Positions 47,245 to 57,229 of a stretch of 64,000 nucleotides of DNA are shown here, piece after piece. The notes below the pieces were generated by a model. It did not search any database, was not told where the DNA came from, and saw only the letters and a list, made by a program, of their open reading frames with translations. The position numbers and the translations under genes were made by a program. The number at the start of each line of letters is the position of its first letter. Position 1 is the first letter of the stretch. The DNA is from Ilyonectria destructans (Eukaryota > Ascomycota > Sordariomycetes > Hypocreales > Nectriaceae): positions 1,488,001 through 1,552,000 of the forward strand of contig JAHEWK010000014.1 of the NCBI GenBank assembly GCA_020740775.1, written 5' to 3'.

Positions 47245-48425
47245 ATGGCGACTACTTCTTTGCCCGAAGGTATGTCATATCTGCGTTTCCCCCTCACCAT
47301 CGCCTCCCCCTCCCTCCCTCTCCCGAGCTTCCTCTCTGCCTCTGCCTCGTCTGCCCCTGGCTGCTCTGCCTGCTTCACCCGCCATCCTCGTTTGCTCTGA
47401 TTCACCTCCGCCTCCCACTACCACCGCTTGCTTTCGCTCTCACACACTCGCACAAAAACAATTGGAATCTTCCCTCAGTTTCCTTTCCTATGATGCCTCG
47501 AGCCTCGAGCCTCCCACCTCCCACCTGCCACCTCCCGCTTCCCGCCCCCTTCCTCTCTGATTGAAGCACCGTCGCTAACAACTCCCTCCCTCAATCTCCA
47601 GTCCTCTGGGCTCAGCGATCTTCCATCGCCGATGAAGAGAAGAACTTCGTCTACATGACCATCACCGCCCCCGATGTTCTCAAGAGCGACATCAAGCTTG
47701 ACCTCAAGCCCACCGGCGTCACCTTCACCGGTACCTCCACCACCCTCAAGAAGACCTTCCACCTCGATGTCGAGTTCTTTGACGAGGTCGTGCCCGAGAA
47801 GAGCCGCATCAACCACACCGGCAAGAACATCGAGATGAAGCTGCAGAAGAAGGAGCTCAAGGAGGAGTACTGGCCTCGGTTGTTCAAGGAGAAGGCGCGC
47901 TACCACTTCCTCAAGACCGACTTCGATAAGTGGGTCGACGAGGATGAGCAGAACGAGAACGCTGAGGAGGACATGTCCCAGTTCGGAGGTATGGGTTAGT
48001 TGATTCCGTTACCAACCCCCCCCTTATGCCTCTCTCGCCCGAGCTCGCCCCAAATGATATGGCGCAACTCGCGGTGCTTTGCGGGTCACAGAAAGGGACG
48101 AGTCACAAGAAATGGGAATTCAATACTGACAGCGCACGAATTAGGTGGCATGCCTGGCATGGATGGCCCCCCCGGTGGCGACTTCGGCGGCATCGACTTC
48201 TCCAAGCTTGGCGGTGCCGGTGGCCTTCCCGGTATGGAAGGCCTAGGAGGCATGGGAGGTATGGGAGGCATGCCAGGCATGGGAGCTGGCGTTGGTGATG
48301 ATGATGAAGAGGATGAGGATGACGAGGATGACATGCCCGATCTGGAGGGTGATGCTGCCAAGCCTGCTGCTGCTGCGGCGGCGGCTACTACTGCTACTAC
48401 TACCACCGAGGAGAAGAAGGCTTAA
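47245..48425 (+). CDS. SBA1: Hsp90 co-chaperone p23 (Sba1/Wos2)
   Basis: Binds ATP-bound Hsp90 and stabilises client complexes. Predicted exons are 47245-47269, 47602-47988 and 48145-48425, giving 230 residues. The 332-nt first intron (GTATGT...CCAG) is C/T-rich and long for this window; the second is 156 nt. The joins give MATTSLPE-VLWAQRSSIADEEK and MSQFG-GMPGMDG. The CS domain spans ~8-115 and shows the p23 signatures VLWAQR, IKLDLKPTGVTFTG, HLDVEFFDEV and the tryptophan motif EYWPRLFKEKARYHFLKTDF, then DFDKWVDEDEQ. The C-terminal tail is Gly/Met-rich (GGMGGMGGMPGMGAG), then strongly acidic, then Ala/Thr-rich ending EEKKA. This long tail is typical of fungal and animal p23. Confidence 0.93.
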
Positions 48426-49202
48426 ACGACTTTATGGGAATTTGGGCTTTCAGGGCGGTTGGTGCTGTCACCGGAAACTGAGCGAAGGTGGCTTGGCGTT
48501 GCGCCGTCGGATTTTGAACAGATCTCACTCAACGCTACTACCCGTTGCGCTGTGGAAATAGGAAAACTTCATGTTAACAAGTAAAATATATGACCTTATG
48601 CGAACTTTTCTTCTCGTTGTGCTGATACACGCCTGGGCTGAACCTTGATTTCCATCTCATGCGACATCTGTCAACGATGGGTAATAGTAATGTATGTGTT
48701 GGATAATTTACGACGCCACTCATCATATCGCGGGTACATGCTAAGTCGAACGTGGACATTGGAACGGAATTAAGCGACGACAGGTTTCAATTACAGTCAC
48801 GATATACACTCCGGCAAAATAACACCTGATGTGGTGTGGAATTTGTACGTATTCCATCTATTATACACCTTTCGCCATATACACTGCCCAGTCCCCATGC
48901 AATCTGATGGCAAGGCGAACATAACAAGAACTAGGACCGGGCAGGCCGTGGACAGAAGCGGCAAGGGAGAAGAGAAGGAGATCAAAGCCGTAACAAATGC
49001 AAAACCAGCTGCCCCCGTTATCCCGACCTAAAAAGCCTCCTCTCCCGCCTCCCTTATGGGGGGATAAAACCATTCTGATGCAGCAATAACCAGTGATGAA
49101 ACCAGTGCGCGTCTCTCCTTCAACGCCGCCAGATCGAATTGTTTTTGGTATTTATTATTAAGTCTCAACCTCCAATCAGTCAACCATGATCTTGACAAAC
49201 AT
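48426..49202. other. Intergenic, between convergent p23 and YRA1 3' ends
   Basis: 3' flanks only; AT-richer than the coding parts, with no open frame of interest. Confidence 0.55.
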
Positions 49203-50994
49203 TTACTACAAAGATAGTTAGCCATAGTTCATGTATGCACCTAGAGGTCAAACTTACCATGATCTCATCCTCCATGGAGGCATCACCAGCGGCAGCAGCC
49301 ACAGGAGCGACAACGGCATTCTCACTGCTGTTGCCAGCGGCGGCGGCGGCAGCAGCGGAATCGAAGTAGTCGGCCATCTCTGAATCGAGCTCTTCCGCGG
49401 TCTTCTTGGCAGGGCGAGCGCTGCGAGCAGGACGCTTCTTGGTGTTGGCACGGCCACCCTTGGCAGCATCGCCCTTGGCAGCGTTGCCGTTGTGCTTGTT
49501 GGCAGCCGCAGACTTGGGCTGAGCCTTGGGTTGACTTTTGGCTTATTAGTTTGAACTCCATCGCTTAGGACACAAGGGTAACATACGAGGTGCGCTCGGC
49601 AAGAGTCTTCACAGTAGGGATGACCTTGTCGGCCTGAGCAGCGCCGACGACAATCTCGATCTGAATCGTGTTAGATTCCCGGCAATATCATGTAAGTTGA
49701 GCTACATACCTTGATGGGGCGGTTGTCAACGAGAAGGCCGTTGAGCTTCTGGAAGGCCTTGCTCGCGCCATCGGCTCGGTGGAACGTCACGTTGGCAATG
49801 CCACGGCTCTGAGAGTTGGGGCCGTACACGAGATCAACTCTCTTGATGGCGCCAACAGATTGGACGAAGTACTCCTATCGCGGGAAATGTTAGTTATCCG
49901 AAAGTGTAGTTGAAAAGTAATCGCAATTCCGTCTTTCCGTCTTCGAGCCTCGGTCGATCCAGGTCCGGGGGAGTTTTACATCGCCAGGGTATCGACGGTA
50001 ATGGCGAAAGGTGACCGGCAAGCAGAGCAGTGAGCATATGTGATAAAGACCCCCAGGGAGGAAACATCAGGCTCTGCACAACAGCCAAGAGCCTCAAACG
50101 AGCCAACAAGTTTTGAACATCGCAAATGCACAACCCACTTGCAAAGGAGACCAGCCCCAACCCAAAATTCAAGTGCAAACGCTCAATGTTGATGCCACCA
50201 GGGCAAATAAAGATCTCGCTTGTCCCAGCAGGGAGACTCATGTACCGGAAATCAAAAAGACGGATGTAGCTCTTAGCATCCTAGGAAACGCTGTGCTGTA
50301 TCTGCTCACTGCTATGCTCGCTGAACGGGTGCGGGATTCCAAGAGCGGTTTCATCCGAAGGAAAATCGCAGGCCTCGAGCGGTGGATCTCTGCATATCAT
50401 AGCAAGCCTTAATCATCCAATAGTCGGCGCTATGTGTAGAAGGCTGACCAGACACTTCTCACGAAATCATCGCGCGACGAGGACCTTCTCAACTTCCGAC
50501 AGGGGTGTACCATATTCCAGGCATGTCTTAGTCCAGGAAGGAGAAGTGGCTTTGCGATAGCTCCAAAACGGCGTAGATAGTCGATGGACTATTCGAGGCG
50601 ACGTGGCGTCGGAAGGCAAAAAGGAGTACGGCGAGGAAGAACAGGTCGAACAAAGTCCGAGGGCATCAATCGCCACAGCGGAGACATACCTTAATCTGCT
50701 GCTCCGAAACGTCCTTAGGCTGTGGTGGGTTAGTGTTTATTCATTGCGTAGAATAGTAGGAGGACATACCAGATTGCTGACAATGATCTTGCTGTCACTG
50801 TTGGCAGCAACAGCCTTGGCGGGGGCGGGCTTTACGCCAGCGCCACGGGCAGGCTTGGTGTTCTTCTGGATACCACCCACGGGTGCGGCCGTGTTGGGGC
50901 GTCCAGTGGAGCGACGGGGGGCGCTGCGACGACGAGCGCTGCGGCGCTGGGCCGAGGTGATGTCGTCAAGGGCTTGGTCGAGCTTTCCAGACAT
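49203..50994 (-). CDS. YRA1: mRNA export adaptor Yra1 (ALY/REF), RRM protein
   Basis: Couples transcription and splicing to nuclear mRNA export by binding RNA and the export receptor Mex67. Predicted exons on the minus strand are 50994-50770, 50719-50690, 49874-49710, 49660-49587, 49534-49258 and 49205-49203; 257 residues. N-terminal box MSGKLDQALDDI matches the conserved N-box; an Arg-rich stretch follows. The RRM (~69-143) includes KIIVSNLPKDVSEQQIK, EYFVQSVGAIKRVDLVYG and SRGIANVTFHRADGASKAF. The basic region KKRPARSARPAKK precedes the C-box AEELDSEMADYF (~211-222). After the C-box there is an extra 35-residue Ala-rich tail ending SMEDEIM. The second exon has only 30 nt and the second intron 815 nt. 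The last predicted intron directly precedes the TAA; without it 25 other residues would be added. Branch sites CTAAC support the 815-nt and last introns. Confidence 0.9.
49875..50689 (-). promoter_or_regulatory. Unusually long (815-nt) intron 2 of YRA1, possible autoregulatory intron
   Basis: Bounded by AAG|GTATGT and AACTAAC...GATAG|GAG. All other introns in this gene are about 50 nt. It interrupts the RRM between QQIK and EYF. From memory, budding-yeast YRA1 has a 766-nt intron between the equivalent Arg and Glu codons, and that intron mediates autoregulation. The intron has no box C/D snoRNA signature that I can see. A regulatory role here is inferred. Confidence 0.6.
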
Positions 50995-52138
50995 TGTGAT
51001 GGTGTTGAAAGATGGATTGATGAGGGTCGAGTGATTAGGTTGCGATGGATGTCTGACGACGTCAATCGATGCTGGTCTGGCTTGTCAAGGCGTCGGATCA
51101 GCAGAAGCTATCGAGCAGTCTGTATCGTCTTTCGGGACGTTCACGAAAGAAGACGCGACAAAAAGCTTGGTCCTGGCACTCTGGTGAAGAGTCGCCAAGT
51201 TGGGGGTCGAAGTGAAGAGGAGTCGCGAGATGGCGGCTGCTCTGGAACTGCGATGGTGAGGCGCAGATGATGAAGGATTAAAAAAAAGAGGGAGAGCGCG
51301 TGAGAACAATTCGGACGCGATCTTGGGAAAGAAGAAGGGTTGGGGTTGGTTTTGCGTGTGGGCGTGAGACTGTGGTGTTGATTAAGAGAAGAAGAGGGAG
51401 AAGGGAGGGAAAGGAGCGCGCAGGCAGATGCGCAGAAAAACACGGGGTGGGCGATGCGTCCCGCTCCTTCCACCTCTCTATCCAAAGAGCTGGCGCGTGA
51501 GGCACGTATAATGAGGCTACAATGACACGCTAGTCCGGTTTGGACGAGCACTCAGCCACGACTTGGCACAGCCCCAGCCAAACTGCATGCGTGGCGCCAG
51601 CAGCGGAGGCAACCCGGCGATCGAAATGCCAGCCCGCGCTGGTCCGAACAAAGACACGGCATGAAAGGAAGACAATTGAGAGGAGGCAACCTCTCCCTGG
51701 GTTGCCTCAATTTGCGGCCAAAAGCCCCTTTGTAGTTGGCCATTGGTTGGTTGTCTGAATTCACTGGCTAAAATGGGGTCTAAAGTGCTAGGCTTTGTTC
51801 CTGTCTATGCGTTGCCAGTTCCACAATCATCTCCCAGCCGAAAGCTGGCGAGCAAGATTCTCCTCTCTCGTTGTTTCTGAGCTCAGAAGCAGCTTCGGAT
51901 CGCTCATCGTTTCCTTGCCTACGCGTACCCACCCACTCACGCACCGTCTCTCTCTCAGCCTCGTCGTTTTCAGGGAGGCTCCTCGGCTCACTCCTCGTCA
52001 TATCCTGCCCGCCGCTGCACCTCACTGCCTCTGGCTTTCCGATGCGTCTCCATGACGGCCCAGATGTAAATCGACGTAATGTACAGTTCCGAATCGTAAA
52101 ACAAATGGTACAACTTTGCAAATGTCCGATCGCAAGGC
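50995..52138. other. Intergenic, YRA1 promoter and OST4 3' flank
   Basis: About 1.1 kb; the part next to YRA1 (50995-51480) is C/T-rich on the minus strand, as expected for its leader. No further gene was recognised. Confidence 0.5.
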
Positions 52139-52300
52139 TTAGTTCGTAGTTTGCTTCTTGGTTGAAGCACCTTTTCCGCCTTCCACCTTTTGGGCCGCGT
52201 CTGAAGAGTTGATCTCGAGGAAGTGGTAAAGGACAATAAGCACCATGGATGCAGAGCCTAGGAAAATTGCCAAGCGGTAGAGGTCGCCGTCGGAAATCAT
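52139..52300 (-). CDS. OST4: Oligosaccharyltransferase subunit Ost4 (53-residue membrane protein)
   Basis: Smallest subunit of the ER oligosaccharyltransferase; it links Stt3 with the Ost3/Ost6 subunit during N-glycosylation. The protein starts MISDGDLYRLAIFLGSASMV, closely matching the MISD..L..LAI start of known Ost4 proteins. Residues ~9-27 form the single transmembrane helix (LAIFLGSASMVLIVLYHFL). A hydrophilic tail of ~25 residues (SDAAQKVEGGKGASTKKQTTN, split here as SDAAQKVEGG and KGASTKKQTTN) is longer than in yeast Ost4 (36 residues). It is intronless in this reading, and TAA is at 52141-52139. It is short enough to be missed by length-filtered gene finders. It diverges from TMA46 across a 627-bp spacer. 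Confidence 0.9.
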   Translation of the reverse strand: MISDGDLYRLAIFLGSASMVLIVLYHFLEINSSDAAQKVEGGKGASTKKQTTN

Positions 52301-52927
52301 CGTCGCAAGTGGATCGGAGGGATCAAGGGGAAACTGATGTGTTGACTTGGCTTTGGAGACGGACTGGAGAAAATAGTCAGTGGCTGCGATTGCAGCGATG
52401 CGGTCGCGACAGCACTGCTAAACTTACCGGCAGCTTGGCGAGGCGATGCGGAATAGTGTTGGATTGAGGAGTTGCGATTGCAAAGGTGTTCCGGATACCC
52501 AGGACGCGACAGCACTTCAACGTGGACAATGACGATGGGGAGCTGTCCCTGAACTGGCCAGTTGGAGCTTTCGTTGGCTTGACCACTAAAACTGATGGAC
52601 ATGCTCCACTGTGAATTCACCGGTACGTACCCTCTGACGGCCTGACGCCAATGACCACAAAACCCCCGCTAACAAATAAAAATGTCTGGGCTGAAGCGTA
52701 ATGCACGTGACTCCTCTGACTTCATCCACCACACCTTACTCAGGCAGCCCACCAACCAGTAAACTCTCATCTCAAGATTTGCCCGTTAGTTGGCTTTGGA
52801 TTTCGCCTTGTTCGACCTGAAAACACGGTGATTTACGACATATAAAACGAACCCCGAACCCCTCGGGCCATCCCTGAACCCCATTCGCGTCCCAAGTCCC
52901 CGATTACCCCGCCATCACCCGCCCAGC
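52301..52927. promoter_or_regulatory. Divergent promoter region between OST4 and TMA46
   Basis: A 627-bp spacer serving both genes. An open frame on the minus strand continues upstream of OST4 but has no Ost4-like sequence, so it is taken as leader. No clear TATA box. Confidence 0.45.
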
Positions 52928-54068
52928 ATGGCTCCCAAAAAGATCGATAAGGCGAATGCGCCGAAAAAGTCTGCGAAGTCGGTCGATGACCGAACCTTCG
53001 GCATGAAGAATAAGAAGGGTGGTGCTGCCCAGAGGGAGATTGCTCGAATGGCGGCAAACCTCAAGAACAGTGGCCCCGCCGACGAGAAGAAGAAGGCCGC
53101 CGAGAGAGAGGCTAGAGAGAAGGAGAAGAAGGCCGACGAAGAGGCCCGCAGACAGACGGAGGCAATGTTAAACAAGCCTGCCCAGATTCAGAAGGTGCCT
53201 TTTGGTGTCGACCCCAAGACCGTGGTCTGCAACTTTTTCAGGAAGGGGAACTGCGAGAAGGGCAAGAAGTGCAAGTTCGCGCACGACTTGGCTGTCGAGC
53301 GCAAGACAGAGAAGAAGAACCTGTATAACGATACCCGAAAAGAAGAAGAAGAGGAAAAGAAGGTGGAAACGTCAGCGGACTGGGACGAGGAACAGCTTCG
53401 AAAGGTCGTCTTGTCCAAGAAGGGCAATCAACGCACCAGCACGGAAAAGGTTTGCAAGTTCTTTATCGAAGCCATCGAGGATGGCAAGTATGGTTGGTTC
53501 TGGATCTGTCCGAACGGAGGAGACAAGTGCATGTACAAGCACGCCCTGCCACCTGGGTATGTATTCATGACATGGGAATTGGATTTAATGCACACTGACA
53601 CCATACTACAGTTTCGTTCTGAAGACAAAGGAGCAACGAGCCGCCGAGAAGGCTCTTATGGATAAGTCGCCACTCAAGACGTTGACGCTTGAGGACTTCT
53701 TGGAATCAGAGCGACACAAGCTTACGGGCACTCTGACCCCTGTGACGCCGGAATCATTCGAGAAGTGGAAGAAGGAGCGTCTCAGCAAGAAGGCTGCCGA
53801 GGAACAGGCACGCAAGGCCAAGGATAACACTGGTCGTGCTCTGTTTGAGAGTGGCAAGTGGAAGGATGAGGACGACTCTGATACTGAAGACGATGACGAC
53901 GATTTGTGGAACTTGACGAAGCTCAGAAAGGAGACGGAGGCTCTGCGAGAACGAAAGGAGGAGGAGCGGTTACTGGAGATGAACGGTGGTGAGGTTTCGG
54001 TTGAGGTTCCAAGCGCACCGGCCGAGACAGCGGCCGAGAGCTCGGAATCGGCAGCATCTGGATCTTGA
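52928..54068 (+). CDS. TMA46: CCCH zinc-finger protein Tma46 (ZC3H15/DFRP1 family)
   Basis: Ribosome-associated partner that binds and stabilises the DRG1/Rbg1 GTPase. Predicted exons are 52928-53556 and 53612-54068 with a 55-nt intron (GTATGT...CTACAG, branch CTGAC), giving 361 residues; the join restores PPG-FVLKTKEQR. The N-terminus is Lys-rich with a charged coiled coil (~50-82). First finger C101-C109-C115-H119 (CX7CX5CX3H); second C176-C194-C201-H205 (CX17CX6CX3H) with the family phrase GKYGWFWICPNGGDKCMYKH. The DRG-binding region follows: TLTLEDFLESERHKL and TPVTPESFEKWKKER. The tail is acidic (DDSDTEDDDDDLWN). All family landmarks are present. Confidence 0.94.
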
Positions 54069-55995
54069 ACAACTCGGAAAGGGTGTACAAAAAGTTAGAA
54101 GAGAGTGTCTATAGTCGTGGCATTTCGAGCGCTCGGTGGGCTCGCCGGGGACAGACGATCCAGAGGCAAGCCCGAGCCCTGCTGGAGCATGTTATGTCAC
54201 AACAAGCGAAGCTCCTGCAGGTCTACGATGGCGAATCTTGTCACCTCGTCAATCCTCCACTGGAGGAGGGATGACGTCTTCCCCCCGAGTAGAATACATA
54301 CAGTATAGTAGCGTACAGGTTCTATAAGATGACGATCTAAGCGTGTGTTGCTTGAAGGGCTGGTGCTGCATGATGCGGGTGATTCCAAGGTAGGATCGTG
54401 TGCCAGTGAAGGTGTTGTGAGACGCAGCTCCTGTCGAGGCCAGAAGGTAACTGGGACAGTCTTGGGTGGTTTGATAGAGGACACGGGGGCGGGGTACATG
54501 GGCGCAGCCACGGAAAGTGAACGAGAGGCAGATCAATTGCTGCTCCCGGGGTTGGAGGTTTGGTTGAAGGGGGATTGAGATGTCATCATTCCCTGGGGTA
54601 AACGCGGCTACTCACGCGGGAGCGGCAGCAGCGGGCGGAGTCACGAGGAAGAGGGTGGGGAGAAGAGGAGGCGATTGGACGACAAGGGCACCCGGACATG
54701 AAAGTCCGAGTTCCGTCCGCCTATCTGGGATGATGGGAATACAGAAAGACTCGGGCGAATAGCGGATCACGTATTTACGATTGTTGAGTTTTAGGTGTCG
54801 GGAGGAATGTTGGGAGATAGGCTGAGCTGGGCAAAAGTATTTATTGATCGAATGTTGCGTGATTCTGGCTGCAGCGACAAGGTTGCAGCTTGTTACAGAA
54901 GTCATGGCCATGATGGGGAGAGAGGGTCCAGGAGTAAACCGCGACACTGGCCGATGCTGGCCGACGCCGACGCCGACGCCGATTGACACAGACAACCCAG
55001 GTGACGATGGGGAGCTGAGACGTCGAGTACCGGCACATGAACTGATATTTGTCTGAGCAAGCATGTGAATGGGACGAGGTAAGATGGACGCGATACCCTC
55101 CTTGTCTCCTTGTCAAAAGGTACTTGGCGGGAGTGCGCCCGGACACTGAAAACCGGCCACTTACAGTGGACGGTTGTGGGGATTCCCCTACAGGTTACCC
55201 AAGTTAGAGGGCAAGCTACAGCGGCAAACAGCTGCGATAGGGCACCTCGCTCCCCACGGTGGGTGTGATTGTTACCTAAGTTGGTACCTACCCACGGCGA
55301 TACAGGCACGGCAGCACGCACGACAGCACGTACGGCAAGCACACCCCGCAGTCCATCTCCACGATAGGTTCCCTCCTTCCTGCTAGCCTCAGGGTCTGCC
55401 CAATTCAGCAACAGCGACGACACACGGGAGGCACGCCCTCAGACGACGCCCCCCCGTTCCTTCGCTTTCCCACCCCCGCCCTCCAGACTCAAAAGCTCCA
55501 AGCTCAAATCCCAACTCTCAACCCTCCTTCACCACCAAACATCCTCCCTCACCCTTTGATTGCCCGACTGACAGAGACGCAATCGCCCGCCGCTGCTGCT
55601 GCCGTTCGCGCCGCCGCCGTCCCTGCCGTGGGCACCCGGACGCCCGAGCGCCCGTGCCACCTTGGAAAGCCGCCCACCGCCCACAGGCCGACGTCCCGCA
55701 ACTCGCCGCCGCGCGCAGCCCGCTTTCCGCCTTCCGCCTTCCGCTTCCCGGCGTCTGGATGGAACCAGCGGATTCTGGCGACTGGGCGTGTTGCGACCGC
55801 GCCCCCAATCACCGCGATCCTCTCTGCTGCCGCTGCCCTAGTCTCCCCGACGAGACTGCCGTCTGAGGTCCCCAATTGCTTTCCCTGGTGCGAGAGCGGG
55901 AAGCTATGACTGCTGAGGCCAGACTGGTTCACCAACATGTCCCCGGCCACCCATCATTATCGCCACTGCCATCCCCAGCTGCTAGCCCAGCCATC
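54069..55995. other. Intergenic, TMA46 3' flank and carrier promoter
   Basis: About 1.9 kb. From 55400 to 55990 the plus strand is strongly C-rich, consistent with promoter or leader of the carrier gene. No gene was recognised. Confidence 0.5.
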
Positions 55996-57229
55996 ATGCC
56001 GGACGCCGCTGGAGGACGACGCGACGGCGAGACGAAGAAGACGTCCGATTCTACCTCGGCAATCAATCCCAATGCCCATTACAATGGCTTCGTCAAACGT
56101 TATCGCACAGAGCTAGCTGCCAGCTCCTCCAGCGTCTTTTCCACCCTCGCCGCCTTCCCCCTCGACAGCGTCAAGACGCGCATGCAGACCTACCAATACC
56201 AAGGCTTTCTCGATTGTGTTCGCCATACTTATCGCACCGAGAAGCTAGGCGGCTTCTTCCGAGGTACGGCATGATCTCATCGCCCTGCCCTTCTCTGTGT
56301 TCAACCTGGACTAACCAATTTCTGCTACAGGTGTAATGGCCCCAATGGCCAGCATTACCCTCGTCCGAACCGTCTCCTTCTCCATATACCAACGCGCCAA
56401 ATACTCCTACTCGGATTGGGTGAAACGAAACATGGGCTTCGACATCATCGGACACGTTAATCGCACTGGCACCTATCCCAACCTATATTCCGTCGCCTGC
56501 TTTGGCGCAGCTGGTGCCACCGCCGGCTCTGCAATTACCTTCCTCGCCTGCCCCTTCGAGCTCACCAAACTTAGCGCCCAGGTCTCAGTGCTCCTGGCCG
56601 AGCGTGGCACCGGTAACAAGGGCAGCCATGCTGTAGCCGCCAGCTACCAAAATAAGGGCACTCTAAGGACCATGGCCAACATCATCAAGCACCGGGGCGT
56701 TCTCGGGCTGTACACAGGATTCAATCTCCACTTATGTACGTGCCACTGAGCACTAGAAATGAGCGGCCAGAACTAATTGAAAATCCCACAGTACGCGACA
56801 CCCTAGGAACGGCCATTTACTTCATGGTGTACGAGAGCGGCAAGCAAATTGGCAACACATTCGCCGGCGATCACCCCAACAGCAATAAGCTGGCCGTTGT
56901 TGCCGCTGGAGGCATGTGCGGATTGGTATCATGGGCCATGATTTGTACGTCTATCTTGCCCCTGGAGAATCTTCCTATTCTTAGCTGACACCTTTCTTTC
57001 TGCAGACCCCATCGACTCCGCAAAGAGCATCTACCAGCGTAACTCGCTCCTCTACTCCAAGGGGCAAACCGTTGAACCTGCGCCTAAGATCGAGTTCTTT
57101 AAACGTCACATGTACCGCGGTCTGGGTGTCTCCATGAGCAGATCTTGTGTCGTCAATGCCATCTTCTTTTCGTCTTTCGAGTTTATCAAGAAGCACATCA
57201 ATACCCTCGACGAGGAGGGAAAAATATGA
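55996..57229 (+). CDS. Mitochondrial carrier family (SLC25) protein
   Basis: Predicted exons are 55996-56263, 56331-56735, 56792-56944 and 57006-57229, with introns of 67, 56 and 61 nt, all with good GT...AG ends and restored frame; 349 residues. Three carrier repeats carry the signature PX[DE]XX[KR]: PLDSVKTRMQ (~55-64), PFELTKLSAQ (~164-173) and PIDSAKSIYQ (~277-286), the expected spacing for six transmembrane helices of the inner mitochondrial membrane. The third motif followed by RNSL and the long loops after repeats 1 and 2 set it apart from the ADP/ATP and phosphate carriers. I cannot assign a substrate; yeast YFR045W-type carriers are one possibility, from memory. The start MPDAAGGRRDGE is preferred; in-frame ATGs at 55876 and 55906 would lengthen the N-terminus by 40 or 30 residues. 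Confidence 0.88.

Noticed and set aside
50113..50412. Plus-strand 99-codon frame opposite the long YRA1 intron
   Set aside because: It lies antisense inside a well-supported intron and has no domain.
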